Source: JAZGER01 sp036480335
Lineage (GTDB): Bacteria > Pseudomonadota > Gammaproteobacteria > DSM-19610
NCBI GenBank assembly: GCA_036480335.1
Contig: JAZGGH010000041.1
Span: forward strand, 1-64,000
Length of the DNA: 64,000 nt
Reading direction: 5' to 3'
Every line of letters begins with the position of its first letter. The first letter of the stretch is position 1. Below the pieces are notes generated by a model. The model saw only the letters and a program-made list of their open reading frames with translations. It did no database searches and was not told where the DNA came from. The translations under genes were made by a program, and so were the position numbers. Below, piece after piece: positions 1 through 8,464 of this stretch.

Positions 1-44
1 GAGTGGAGATAAGGGAAAACCCTGCCTGATTCGACAGATTAATG

Positions 45-3000
45 CTAAATACAGGTTAAAAACCTGGAATTTATAGTTCGAAAGAGATTTCTTGATTTAG
101 GACCGTCAAATTTCAACAGCCTGTTAAGCGAAAAAGGCTGTCCGGTACGCACATCAATGATTTTAACTTCCTGGTGGCCTTTTGCATTAGTCGTTGTAAT
201 GGAATAATGACCTAAGATAATTCTTGTAAAATCAAAATAAGACCGAGTTGTAGTTGGAGTTATTTTATAAGCCGCATTTGCATCACCTCGAACCGTGATG
301 GCTTTCTTATTTCCGTAGGGGTCATAACTGTATGTTTTTGTCAGCGTTAACCGGGGTTGGTTCGCGGCAGGAAGCGGCTCAATGGTTTCTGTTTTTAACA
401 ATCCGTTGACGGAAAAATAGTCAAATGTCGATGTTCTTGTCTGACTGTCCGTCGGGCTTGTTGTTGTGGCAATGGATTGCCTTAGGCGCCCCAGATACCA
501 GGGACCGGGAAAATTATCATACGTATTAGTGGTGGTTTGAGTAAATGTTTCGCCACCTCCTTTCGTTGTTACTTTCACTTCACCAGGATTTCCATAAGCA
601 TCATAATTTTTATTGGTAGTGATGATTGTTTTAATCAATCCGCCCCTTAGCTCAAAAGTTTTCTCCTCAGATCGAGAGGGTAAGATTCGATAACGACCTG
701 AAGAAGTACCACCAGGGCGGGTAATTATCCATTTATATGAAGACAGACCAATGCGTCGCGCAGTCTTTAGCCAGGTTTCAATGCGTTCAGGCATTCCGAT
801 ACTTGGAAATGTTTGGCTGTATGTGGTGATACTTTGTTGGCCTGTCAATTCACTGATACTGATGACTTTGCGAAAACCCAGGTGGCCACGTCCTCTGCGG
901 TCTATCCTGGCTCCTTCATATCTATAACGTGTCCCGCTCATACCACCGACACCGTCATTGGCGGAAGCCTTGCTAACGACATATGTCGGTCCCTGAAAAT
1001 CTGGCGCCGGATAGGCATTTCCTGGTCCCCCGGTATAATCTGTCCCCTTGAAATAAACAGTTGAATCAGTTAACGGCAGATAATCAATTTGTGTCTTGTT
1101 GCCAAAGGCATCAGTAATCATTCCCAATAAGTAGCTAGGCGCACTGGTGGTATGTTGTTGAATATAGGTATTAACCTTACCCGCTTCCTCAGCGATACAA
1201 ATCAGATCAGCATGTCCATCACCATTGGTCTCGCCAGGAAAAACATAATGACAAGTATTAATATCTGTAATTTGATTATTGTATCCAGAGTGACGCTCTT
1301 CCCAGGGTGAGAATCCAGAGCCTGTAGAAAGCTTAACGTAGGTTCTTGTTTCACTATCACTTTGCCGATAGGCACACATCAGGTCAGTACGTCCATCCAC
1401 ATCCACATCAATGGCCTTGATTCCTCCACGACAGTTATTTTTTGTGTCGGAAAGCGTTGCATCTGTCTCCCATTGTTGCCAGCTTTCATACGAAACATTT
1501 GTTCCAAAACCACCTTTGGAAAGCTGAATAAAATAATGATTCCAGCCATAAATACAGATTAGATCCTGTTGTCCATCACCATTCACATCACCGTCAAGGA
1601 AGTCCTCACAATGTTCAATATCATAATTGTTAACATCACCATAAAAAGCATGAATCCAGTCCGTATAGCGATCGCCAAGTGATATTTGAACGTAAGTATT
1701 TTCACTGCCGGGTCCACTGTTTGTCGAATCATAGGCACAAATATTATCGGTTAATCCATCGCCGTTGACATCACCCGTTGAGAGATGGCGACATTTTGAG
1801 AGCTTTCTGTGAGCAGACCCTAAATGTTGCCACGAAGACATAGAGTTATCTTGTGCAAATTGCACAAATGTTCCATATGACATGATACAAATCAGATCAT
1901 TACGGCCATCTCCATTGACATCACCTACTTTAACAACGCATGAGCCTGGAAAAGAGTATTGCTGCGATCCAGAATAGAAGAATGTACTAAGTGAATGCCA
2001 GTTCGCCCAAGGCTCAAAAGCAGTCCCCGTTGATAGCTGGACATATGACGTTTCAGTATGTGTATAGCCATCTCCACTAATATCTTCTTCATTTTGGATA
2101 TGTGAACAAACAAGATCGCTTAGCCCGTCACCATTTATATCTGCACTCAGTATGGGTGAGCAATACCGCGCATCGAAAGAATTGGACGTAGACTTACCAC
2201 CTTCGTTATACCATTCAATCCACTGAGCATATCCTGAACTGGATGTCTTGACATACGTAATTGATCGGCTACTACCGCTTCTGTCGGATTCATACACGCA
2301 GATAAGATCTGTTTTCCCATCACCATCCACATCGCTTTGCGGCAAGGCTTTACATTTCAACAGAGGAAAACTACTGCTTGAGCCCACTTTCACCCAGCTT
2401 TTGTAAAATTTCGTGGGTGTCTCCCAGTCAAAGACGGTGGGTTTGAGACAGGCGGCCTGGCCTTGCTCGTTAAAACCACATTCTGTCAGACTCCTGAGCA
2501 GACTCTGATTACCTGTATTTTGTGTTTTATAGGCGAGGCGATATTCACGCACTTTGGGTTGATTGAATAACCCTCTGCGTATAATAATTTTTGTTAACCT
2601 CACGTCTGTCGTCACTGGCTTGCCCATTGCATAACCTTCAAGTGGGTCTGGGCGTTGGCTATAATATTTGAACTTTACTTCTGCTAATGGCATGAGATTC
2701 GTATTGGGATTGGAGGTATATACTATTCGATCTATATATTGACTGCCCTTGTTGACATCTTTTTGCCAGTAATAAGTAATCGTATTGGAGAGTGTATCTC
2801 TTAGTTTTGATACCGACCAACTTAATGCCGTAGTTTGCCCAGCAAGACTCTGGGTCGCCTGTTGATCATAACCGTATTCATAAATCAATCCTGCTTTGGT
2901 ATACACCGTAAAACCACAGGGGCCATCACATCCACTGGCTTCTTCATCCTGAACAATCTTTTGATAACTATCGATTTCAGTGGTGTAAATTGTACCTGCA

Positions 3001-3395
3001 ACGCCATGAACACCGTTAATACTGACCAGTCTGGCACCGTTCAGGCAAAAATTATCCGATTGTGACAGAGTAACCCCTTCTACTTTGCCATCCTGGGCCA
3101 GTGATTTCCCACAACGAGTAATGCTTGATAAGCCACCAAGATTCCAGCCCATACCCAACAAGCCATTGCCTGACTGGCTGCTGTATTCCAGCGACAATTC
3201 TGGTTGCATACCACCGATACCTGGCGGCAGTTTTATGGGGACGTTGTAAGAAGCTGCACCTCCGGGTGTAACCGTAAAGCTTCCAGAAAGGGTTCCGACA
3301 GGGTCAGCAGCCTGGGCAATAGAAAAAGCCAGAAAGAATGAAAATAAGATAGGGAATAAAGCGCTCATACAACGCTGAAACAAAGCAAATAACAT
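45..3395 (-). CDS. Secreted SpvB/TcB-like FG-GAP protein with truncated RHS-like tail
   Basis: The 1116-residue protein begins with a signal peptide (about residues 1-29, ending AQAAD). An SpvB-like domain follows (GIGGMQPELSLEYSS, LLGMGWNLGG). Residues about 340-760 hold seven FG-GAP/VCBS-type repeats, each with a DxNGDGxxDLxC-like calcium loop carrying a cysteine. A TcdB-middle-like and RHS-like part follows (ITDAFGNKTQIDYLP, TNTYDNFPGPW, YSYDPYGNKKAI). Such proteins form the beta-propeller/shell part of Tc or RHS toxin complexes or large secreted polymorphic proteins. The RHS part stops abruptly after about residue 1075, where a new tail coincides with a MITE-end sequence at 111-127, so the gene looks 3'-truncated. 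A strong GGAGGAG ribosome site precedes the ATG. No partner toxin gene is visible. Confidence 0.8.
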   Translation of the reverse strand: MLFALFQRCMSALFPILFSFFLAFSIAQAADPVGTLSGSFTVTPGGAASYNVPIKLPPGIGGMQPELSLEYSSQSGNGLLGMGWNLGGLSSITRCGKSLAQDGKVEGVTLSQSDNFCLNGARLVSINGVHGVAGTIYTTEIDSYQKIVQDEEASGCDGPCGFTVYTKAGLIYEYGYDQQATQSLAGQTTALSWSVSKLRDTLSNTITYYWQKDVNKGSQYIDRIVYTSNPNTNLMPLAEVKFKYYSQRPDPLEGYAMGKPVTTDVRLTKIIIRRGLFNQPKVREYRLAYKTQNTGNQSLLRSLTECGFNEQGQAACLKPTVFDWETPTKFYKSWVKVGSSSSFPLLKCKALPQSDVDGDGKTDLICVYESDRSGSSRSITYVKTSSSGYAQWIEWYNEGGKSTSNSFDARYCSPILSADINGDGLSDLVCSHIQNEEDISGDGYTHTETSYVQLSTGTAFEPWANWHSLSTFFYSGSQQYSFPGSCVVKVGDVNGDGRNDLICIMSYGTFVQFAQDNSMSSWQHLGSAHRKLSKCRHLSTGDVNGDGLTDNICAYDSTNSGPGSENTYVQISLGDRYTDWIHAFYGDVNNYDIEHCEDFLDGDVNGDGQQDLICIYGWNHYFIQLSKGGFGTNVSYESWQQWETDATLSDTKNNCRGGIKAIDVDVDGRTDLMCAYRQSDSETRTYVKLSTGSGFSPWEERHSGYNNQITDINTCHYVFPGETNGDGHADLICIAEEAGKVNTYIQQHTTSAPSYLLGMITDAFGNKTQIDYLPLTDSTVYFKGTDYTGGPGNAYPAPDFQGPTYVVSKASANDGVGGMSGTRYRYEGARIDRRGRGHLGFRKVISISELTGQQSITTYSQTFPSIGMPERIETWLKTARRIGLSSYKWIITRPGGTSSGRYRILPSRSEEKTFELRGGLIKTIITTNKNYDAYGNPGEVKVTTKGGGETFTQTTTNTYDNFPGPWYLGRLRQSIATTTSPTDSQTRTSTFDYFSVNGLLKTETIEPLPAANQPRLTLTKTYSYDPYGNKKAITVRGDANAAYKITPTTTRSYFDFTRIILGHYSITTTNAKGHQEVKIIDVRTGQPFSLNRLLKFDGPKSRNLFRTINSRFLTCI
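111..127. repeat. 17-bp copy of a MITE terminal sequence inside the end of the SpvB-like gene
   Basis: The sequence TTTCAACAGCCTGTTAA is identical to the right end of the 146-bp element at 11513-11658. Here it is read in frame as part of the last 30 or so codons of the SpvB-like gene. Only this one end is recognisable. The sequence beyond it towards position 1 does not match the other element. Confidence 0.6.
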
Positions 3396-3690
3396 AACTC
3401 CTCCAAGAGCTGTTGCTATTAAATTACTTATATTTAGTACAGTTTAGAATTATTTCTGCGGGCAGGATACTTCATACAAATAAATTGTCAAGGCAAAGAT
3501 TGATGAATTTGTTTCACAGGCTGTCGCACATTATTGTGAGTTTGAAATGTTCATTCGTATCATGTAACACTGCTGTTACTTTAACTTGACTACAAAACTA
3601 TTTGATTCATATCGAATTGATTAGCCAGAAAAACGAATCCTTCAGAACAACACCTTCAGGTTACGTTTTCCAACAACACATGGAGTAAGA

Positions 3691-3995
3691 ATGCCCAATA
3701 ACAAAGTGTTACAAACTAGCAATACCCTGCCTGGTATTTATACAGAAAAAAAGACCATTACCTGTCTGTAGCCACAGCTCAAAACACAAGGAAAGCTACC
3801 AGTCTGCAATATCGCTCTGATTTGCCCCTGGGCATGCCGACCCCTGATGGCGCGCAAACTGAAAAACAAGAATCGGTTATTTCAGTTTGCATTGTCAAAT
3901 ATAATGAGTTCAATCAGAAGACTAGAAGCAAAGACATCTGGCTAAAAATTGATATAGATCAAAGTTACTGGTGCCCTACTGGATCAATCTGCTAG
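3691..3995 (+). pseudogene. Possible frameshifted small ORF upstream of napF
   Basis: An ATG at 3691 follows GGAGTAAGA and reads MPNNKVLQTSNTLPG before stopping at 3771. In the -1 frame the sequence stays open to a TAG at 3993-3995, giving about 100 residues if joined at the A-run near 3745-3752. No family was recognised. It overlaps the FNR box, which argues against a functional gene. It may be a decayed gene or chance. Confidence 0.2.
3949..3962 (+). promoter_or_regulatory. Perfect FNR box upstream of napF
   Basis: The sequence TTGATATAGATCAA matches the FNR consensus TTGAT-N4-ATCAA at every defined base. Its centre is about 67 bp before the napF ATG. If FNR acts in the usual class II position (-41.5), transcription would start near 3997 with a weak -10 (CAATCT) at 3985-3990. 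This suggests oxygen-sensitive anaerobic activation of napF. Confidence 0.75.
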
Positions 3996-4022
3996 CAGAA
4001 TTAAAAAACAACAGGGGCAGTT

Positions 4023-4523
4023 ATGTTAAATGCACCACTGAATTTTCAGACTTTAGCCAGAAATATTGATGGCCCGGTAAGACCACCCTGGTCGGTCAAT
4101 GAATCGCTGTTTCTTGAGCTGTGCACACAATGCAGTGATTGCATTGATGCCTGTCAGAGAAACATTATTATCGAAGGTCGGGGCAAATATCCGGAAATTG
4201 ATTTTAGCAAAGGCGGTTGTTATTACTGTGGTGACTGTGTTCAAGCCTGTCAACATGGCGGGTTATCACCGTCTACTGACAACCCCTGGAACCTCGCCGC
4301 CTTCATTACACAAAATTGCGTCACAACACAGGGTATCGCCTGCAGTGATTGTGCTGATGAATGTGAAGCTCATGCCATAAATATCCGGCTTTCTGTTAAC
4401 TCGCCGCCTGTTCCAGTACTGAATCAGCGCTTGTGTACGGGCTGTGGGCAGTGTGTTTCCGTCTGTGGTGCAGACGCCATTGTGATGTTAACGACCATCC
4501 ACGAAGGTGGTATGACATCCTGA
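4023..4523 (+). CDS. napF: Ferredoxin-type protein NapF
   Basis: The 166-residue protein contains four cysteine clusters for [4Fe-4S] clusters: CTQCSDCIDAC, CYYCGDCVQAC, CSDCADEC and CTGCGQCVSVC. This is the layout of NapF, a cytoplasmic iron-sulfur protein linked to maturation of periplasmic nitrate reductase. The N-terminal motif RPPW is also typical of NapF. No napDAGHBC genes are present in the window, so it stands alone here. The perfect FNR box upstream fits induction at low oxygen. It converges with the phosphopantetheinyl transferase gene, with only 7 bp between stop codons. Confidence 0.85.
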   Translation: MLNAPLNFQTLARNIDGPVRPPWSVNESLFLELCTQCSDCIDACQRNIIIEGRGKYPEIDFSKGGCYYCGDCVQACQHGGLSPSTDNPWNLAAFITQNCVTTQGIACSDCADECEAHAINIRLSVNSPPVPVLNQRLCTGCGQCVSVCGADAIVMLTTIHEGGMTS

Positions 4524-4530
4524 AAGACTA

Positions 4531-5286
4531 TTAATAGAGGTGCCCCAATATTTGATCTGTAGAAAAGCTGTGATAAGAAATAGTTGGCGTCGCCTTTGTA
4601 CGCAGGGCCGTTGCCAATACGGCTTGCGATATCGGAGAATAGAGTGAAAAATACCATTGTTCGGGACAATCGTTGCTTTCCGCAACAAAACTCACGGCAA
4701 TGTCTTTTTTATTGTTTATATCGAAAGAAAAATCCCTGGTCGATACCGTCAAACCTGTCCCGCAGGCTTTGACATAAGCTTCTTTTAGCGTCCACAAAGA
4801 ATAAAACAGGCGGCTCTTTTGCGCGTCTGCTGCTTGTTCCAGAGCAAGGTTTTCACTGGGAGAAAACATTTTCCTGGCAATATCTGTCATACATGACTGG
4901 CGCTGTAGCTGTTCGATATCAATACCACAATCCATGCTCTTTGTGACAATGCAGGCTGCCATACCCCGAGTGTGAGTGAGGTTAAAACGCAACCCGGTAT
5001 CCGCACAGCTAGCTGATAATTCAGGCCGGCCAAAACGATTCGTTTGAAACTGCCAGTCTCTCGGTGAAACAGCCGCATATTGCGACAATACAACACGCAA
5101 CATAGCATGAGAAACCAGAAACAGTGCCCGGTCACGTGCAAAGTGGAATCGCGCATGCCGCTGTTTTTCGTGATTAGAGAGGAGTCCGAGACAAGCATTA
5201 GTCAGCGTATCATCCAGCATTTCGTCAATGGTTATATACCAGACCTGGGGGCTGCTATCCCGACGGATTGTTGTCAAATCCCACAC
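4531..5286 (-). CDS. 4'-phosphopantetheinyl transferase (Sfp/HetI type)
   Basis: The 251-residue protein has the Sfp-type signature: a magnesium-binding GIDIEQ segment in the middle and WTLKEAYVKACGTGL about 50 residues later. It would transfer phosphopantetheine from CoA to carrier-protein domains. The length and Sfp-type motifs suggest a role in secondary or specialised lipid metabolism rather than only activation of fatty-acid ACP (AcpS). No polyketide or NRPS carrier protein lies in this window. It is head-to-head with the MMPL export operon (99 bp apart), a pairing that could mean the exported compound is made on a carrier protein; this is inference. Confidence 0.85.
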   Translation of the reverse strand: MWDLTTIRRDSSPQVWYITIDEMLDDTLTNACLGLLSNHEKQRHARFHFARDRALFLVSHAMLRVVLSQYAAVSPRDWQFQTNRFGRPELSASCADTGLRFNLTHTRGMAACIVTKSMDCGIDIEQLQRQSCMTDIARKMFSPSENLALEQAADAQKSRLFYSLWTLKEAYVKACGTGLTVSTRDFSFDINNKKDIAVSFVAESNDCPEQWYFSLYSPISQAVLATALRTKATPTISYHSFSTDQILGHLY

Positions 5287-5321
5287 CTCAAAATGTCAAT
5301 TGTCGCAAGTATCCACGCGAC

Positions 5322-5330
5322 TGTTATAAT
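5322..5330 (+). promoter_or_regulatory. Extended -10 promoter for the MMPL operon
   Basis: TGTTATAAT is a perfect extended -10 (TGN-TATAAT) and lies 55 bp before the ATG of the MMPL permease. A recognisable -35 is weak (TTGTCG at 5300-5305, with a long spacer), as often seen with extended -10 promoters. Confidence 0.6.
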
Positions 5331-5385
5331 CAGTCAACTGTTGCATTGCCTAATCATTAAACCGCCAGTTCGGAGACCACCCATA

Positions 5386-7668
5386 ATGATAGAAACCCTT
5401 GCCAAAGCCATTCTGCGTTGGCGCTATGCCTGGATTGTTCTTATTCTGCTATTTGTCGCCTGGGCTGCCAGCGGTGTCCGCTTTCTGGAATTCACCTCCG
5501 ACTACCGGGTATTTTTCAGCGATGAAAACCCGCAGTTAACCGCTTTCGAAACATTGCAGAATACCTATACGCACAGCGACAATGTTCTGATCGTTATTGC
5601 ACCAAAAAACAAAACCATTTTCGATCAGAAAACCCTGCCCGTTGTTGAAGCACTGACACTAGAAGCCTGGCAATTGCCTTATTCACTTCGCGTCGACTCC
5701 ATCAGCAATTTCCAGCATACCACGGTTGAAGCAGATGACCTGCTGGTTGCCGACCTGATAGCAGAAGCCGCCAGCCTGACAGCAACGGATCTGCAGCGCA
5801 TCAAAACCATTGCCCTGAATGAACCCTTATTGATAAACCGCCTGATTTCTCCAACCGCTGATATAACGGCAATCAATGTCACCATTCAGTTGCCCGGCAT
5901 ACATCAGGATACCGAAGTCCCGGAAGTTGTCACTGCCACGCGTGACATGGTAGATCGCTATCGGGCGACCTATCCGGAGCTGGATTTTTACCTGACCGGT
6001 GCCATCATGCTCGACAATGCTTTCCCAGAAGCCGCTATCCATGACATGACGACACTGGTGCCGCTCATGTTCCTGATTGTGTTTGTCTGTCTGTGGCTGC
6101 TGTTACGTTCCGTTTTTGCTATTGGTGTCACGTTACTGGTTGTCTTTTGCTCCATTCTTACCGGCATGGGGCTGGCAGGGTGGATGGGGATCAATCTCAC
6201 TCCTCCAACCAGCAGTGCACCGACCATTATTCTAACCCTGGCAATTGCCGACTGTGTGCATATTCTGGTTCCCTTTTTACATAATATGTTCAAGGGCATG
6301 GATAAAAACTCCGCCATGATTGAAAGCCTGCGGGTCAATATAGTGCCGGTCACATTAACCAGCCTGACCACCGCGATTGGCTTCCTCAGCATGAATTTTT
6401 CCGATTCACCGCCATTCCGTGACCTCGGCAATATTGTCGCGATGGGTGTGGTTGCAGCCTGGATTTATTCCTGTGTACTGATGCCAGTGCTGGTCACTCT
6501 GCTACCCATCAAGCCACATACCACACAGGAAAAAGCCAGCCGACTAATGGGCCGGCTAGGTGATTTTGTACTGGCAAACCGCAACCTGCTTTTCTGGGGC
6601 AATCTCTGCCTGATTATCGTGCTGGCCTTGTCAATTACCCGCAACGAATTCAATGACCAGTTCATCGAGTATTTTGATAAAAGTATCGAATTCCGCAGCG
6701 ACACAGATTTTGTCATCAACAATCTGACAGGTCTATACTCAATGGATTATTCCATCAATACTGGCGACAGTGGATCACTCAATGATCCGCAATCACTAGC
6801 CAGCATAGAAAAATTCACCAACTGGCTACGCGAACAACCCGAAGTGGTACATGTCAACACCATTACCGACATCATCAAGCGCCTGAATAAGAATCTGCAC
6901 AATGATGATGACAACTGGTACCGCATTCCTGAATCGCGTGAACTGGCAGCGCAATATCTGCTCCTGTATGAAATGTCGCTGCCCTTCGGGCTGGATCTCA
7001 ATAATCAGATCAATATCGACAAGTCAGCAACACGCATCACTGTCATCCTGAAAAATCTGACATCGAAACAAGTCATTGCGCTGGAAGAACGCACTTATGA
7101 CTGGCTGGTAAACAATGCACCACCGATAATGGCAGGACATGGCGCCAGTCCTGCCGTGATGTTTTCTCACATTGCCTTCCGCAATATTCACAGCATGCTA
7201 CAGGGCAACCTGTTTGCACTGGTGATTATTTCCTGCCTGCTGATATTCGCATTCCGCTCGATTATCTACGGACTGGTCAGCCTCGTTCCTAATGTAGTAC
7301 CGGCTGTGATGGCATTTGGCATCTGGGGTTTACTGGTGGGTGAAGTCGGTCTGGCATTGTCCATTGTGGTATCAATGACATTGGGGATCGTAGTTGATGA
7401 CACTATTCACTTTATGAGCAAATACCTGCGCGCCCGACGTGAGCTAGGCTTAAACTCCGAAGAAGCCATTCGTCAGGCTTTTTCAAGTGTTGGCGTTGCA
7501 CTTATGATCACATCCATTGTCTTAATACTGGGATTTCTGGTGCTTTCACTGTCTTCATTCAGGCTGAATGCAGGTATGGGATTGTTAACAGCGATTACGA
7601 TTGGCCTGGCATTGCTGGCCGATTTTCTGTTTCTCCCCCCCTTATTACTCAAGATTTCGAGGAAATAA
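5386..7668 (+). CDS. MMPL/RND-superfamily exporter permease
   Basis: The 760-residue inner-membrane protein has the two-fold RND layout. TM1 is near residues 12-32, a large periplasmic loop follows, then a TM bundle (about residues 220-385), a second loop and a second bundle (about 605-755). The motifs TLAIADCVHILVPFLHN and GIVVDDTIHFMSKY are typical of the COG1033/MMPL exporter group, related to HpnN and lipid exporters. The start at 5386 was chosen because GGAG lies about 11 bp upstream and the TM1 sequence begins directly. An in-frame ATG at 5080 would run antisense into the neighbouring gene. It leads an operon with a LolA-like protein and an outer-membrane barrel, suggesting export of a lipid or hydrophobic compound across the envelope. 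Confidence 0.85.
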   Translation: MIETLAKAILRWRYAWIVLILLFVAWAASGVRFLEFTSDYRVFFSDENPQLTAFETLQNTYTHSDNVLIVIAPKNKTIFDQKTLPVVEALTLEAWQLPYSLRVDSISNFQHTTVEADDLLVADLIAEAASLTATDLQRIKTIALNEPLLINRLISPTADITAINVTIQLPGIHQDTEVPEVVTATRDMVDRYRATYPELDFYLTGAIMLDNAFPEAAIHDMTTLVPLMFLIVFVCLWLLLRSVFAIGVTLLVVFCSILTGMGLAGWMGINLTPPTSSAPTIILTLAIADCVHILVPFLHNMFKGMDKNSAMIESLRVNIVPVTLTSLTTAIGFLSMNFSDSPPFRDLGNIVAMGVVAAWIYSCVLMPVLVTLLPIKPHTTQEKASRLMGRLGDFVLANRNLLFWGNLCLIIVLALSITRNEFNDQFIEYFDKSIEFRSDTDFVINNLTGLYSMDYSINTGDSGSLNDPQSLASIEKFTNWLREQPEVVHVNTITDIIKRLNKNLHNDDDNWYRIPESRELAAQYLLLYEMSLPFGLDLNNQINIDKSATRITVILKNLTSKQVIALEERTYDWLVNNAPPIMAGHGASPAVMFSHIAFRNIHSMLQGNLFALVIISCLLIFAFRSIIYGLVSLVPNVVPAVMAFGIWGLLVGEVGLALSIVVSMTLGIVVDDTIHFMSKYLRARRELGLNSEEAIRQAFSSVGVALMITSIVLILGFLVLSLSSFRLNAGMGLLTAITIGLALLADFLFLPPLLLKISRK

Positions 7669-7672
7669 TCTC

Positions 7673-8464
7673 ATGCGAAAGCTGTTTCATGCTATATTTT
7701 TTACGACCATATTCAATCTGACTGCTTTGCCAGTAATGGCAGAAGCACCCGCAGATAAAGGCCTAACCATTGCCATGGAAGCTGACAGACGTGACGCCGG
7801 CTTTGGTGATTTTACTGCCCGACTAAAAATGATTCTGCGTAACCGACAGGGTGAAGAAAGTATCCGCGATATCCGCTCTAAAACACTGGAAGTCGATAAT
7901 GATGGTGATAAAACACTGACCATATTTGACCGCCCTCAGGATGTAAAAGGTACCGCCCTGCTGTCTTTTTCTCACAAGACAGGCGGTGATGACCAATGGT
8001 TATTCCTGCCTGCCTTGAAGCGTGTCAAACGTATTGCTTCCAATAATAAGTCCGGCCCGTTCATGGGCAGTGAATTTGCCTATGAAGACATTTCTTCACA
8101 GGAAGTGGAAAAATACACTTACCGTTTTATCGAAGACGACACCCTCGATGGGGAAGCGATGTTCAAACTGGAACGTTACCCCATTGACAAAAAATCCGGC
8201 TACACACGTCAGGTTGTCTGGATGGATAAATCCGAATACCGACTGCGCAAAGTAGACTATTATGACCGCAAAAAAGCTCTGCTAAAAACACTCATCTTTA
8301 AAAATTACCAACAATACCTGGATAAATTCTGGCGTGCTTCGGTCATGAAAATGGTTAATCATCAGACCGGTAAAAGCACCACGTTAGAATGGCGTGATTT
8401 CAAATTTGGCAATGGATTAACCAGCCGGGACTTTGACCGTAACTCACTAAAACGTGTCCGCTAA
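7673..8464 (+). CDS. Outer membrane lipoprotein-sorting (LolA-like) protein
   Basis: The 263-residue protein has a signal peptide (MRKLFHAIFFTTIFN...PVMA). Its mature part resembles the COG2834-type LolA-like family that accompanies MMPL exporters: DRPQDVKGTALLSFSH, WLFLPALKRVKRIASNNKSG, SGYTRQVVWMD, and a closing SRDFDRNSLKRVR. These proteins have a LolA/LolB-like half-barrel fold thought to carry hydrophobic molecules through the periplasm. The ATG at 7673 lies 4 bp after the permease stop and behind a GAGG site. Its end overlaps the next gene by 11 bp, implying translational coupling. Confidence 0.8.
   Translation: MRKLFHAIFFTTIFNLTALPVMAEAPADKGLTIAMEADRRDAGFGDFTARLKMILRNRQGEESIRDIRSKTLEVDNDGDKTLTIFDRPQDVKGTALLSFSHKTGGDDQWLFLPALKRVKRIASNNKSGPFMGSEFAYEDISSQEVEKYTYRFIEDDTLDGEAMFKLERYPIDKKSGYTRQVVWMDKSEYRLRKVDYYDRKKALLKTLIFKNYQQYLDKFWRASVMKMVNHQTGKSTTLEWRDFKFGNGLTSRDFDRNSLKRVR

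Larger units (their letters stand above)
3396..4022. other. 627-bp divergent intergenic region between the SpvB-like gene and napF
   Basis: The AT-rich region carries the promoters of two divergent genes. The clearest signal is a perfect FNR box at 3949-3962 close to napF. A 26-codon ORF with a reasonable ribosome site lies at 3691-3771; its reading could extend to 3995 if a run of seven A near 3745-3752 lost or gained a base. No RNA gene or repeat was recognised. Confidence 0.6.

Noticed and set aside
813..3065. Several plus-strand ORFs inside the SpvB-like gene
   Set aside because: They lie antisense to a continuous, well-supported coding frame and have no ribosome sites or family features.
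5080..5385. 102-residue N-terminal extension of the MMPL permease
   Set aside because: It runs antisense through the phosphopantetheinyl transferase gene, precedes the promoter at 5322-5330 and adds nothing family-like. The ATG at 5386 fits TM1.
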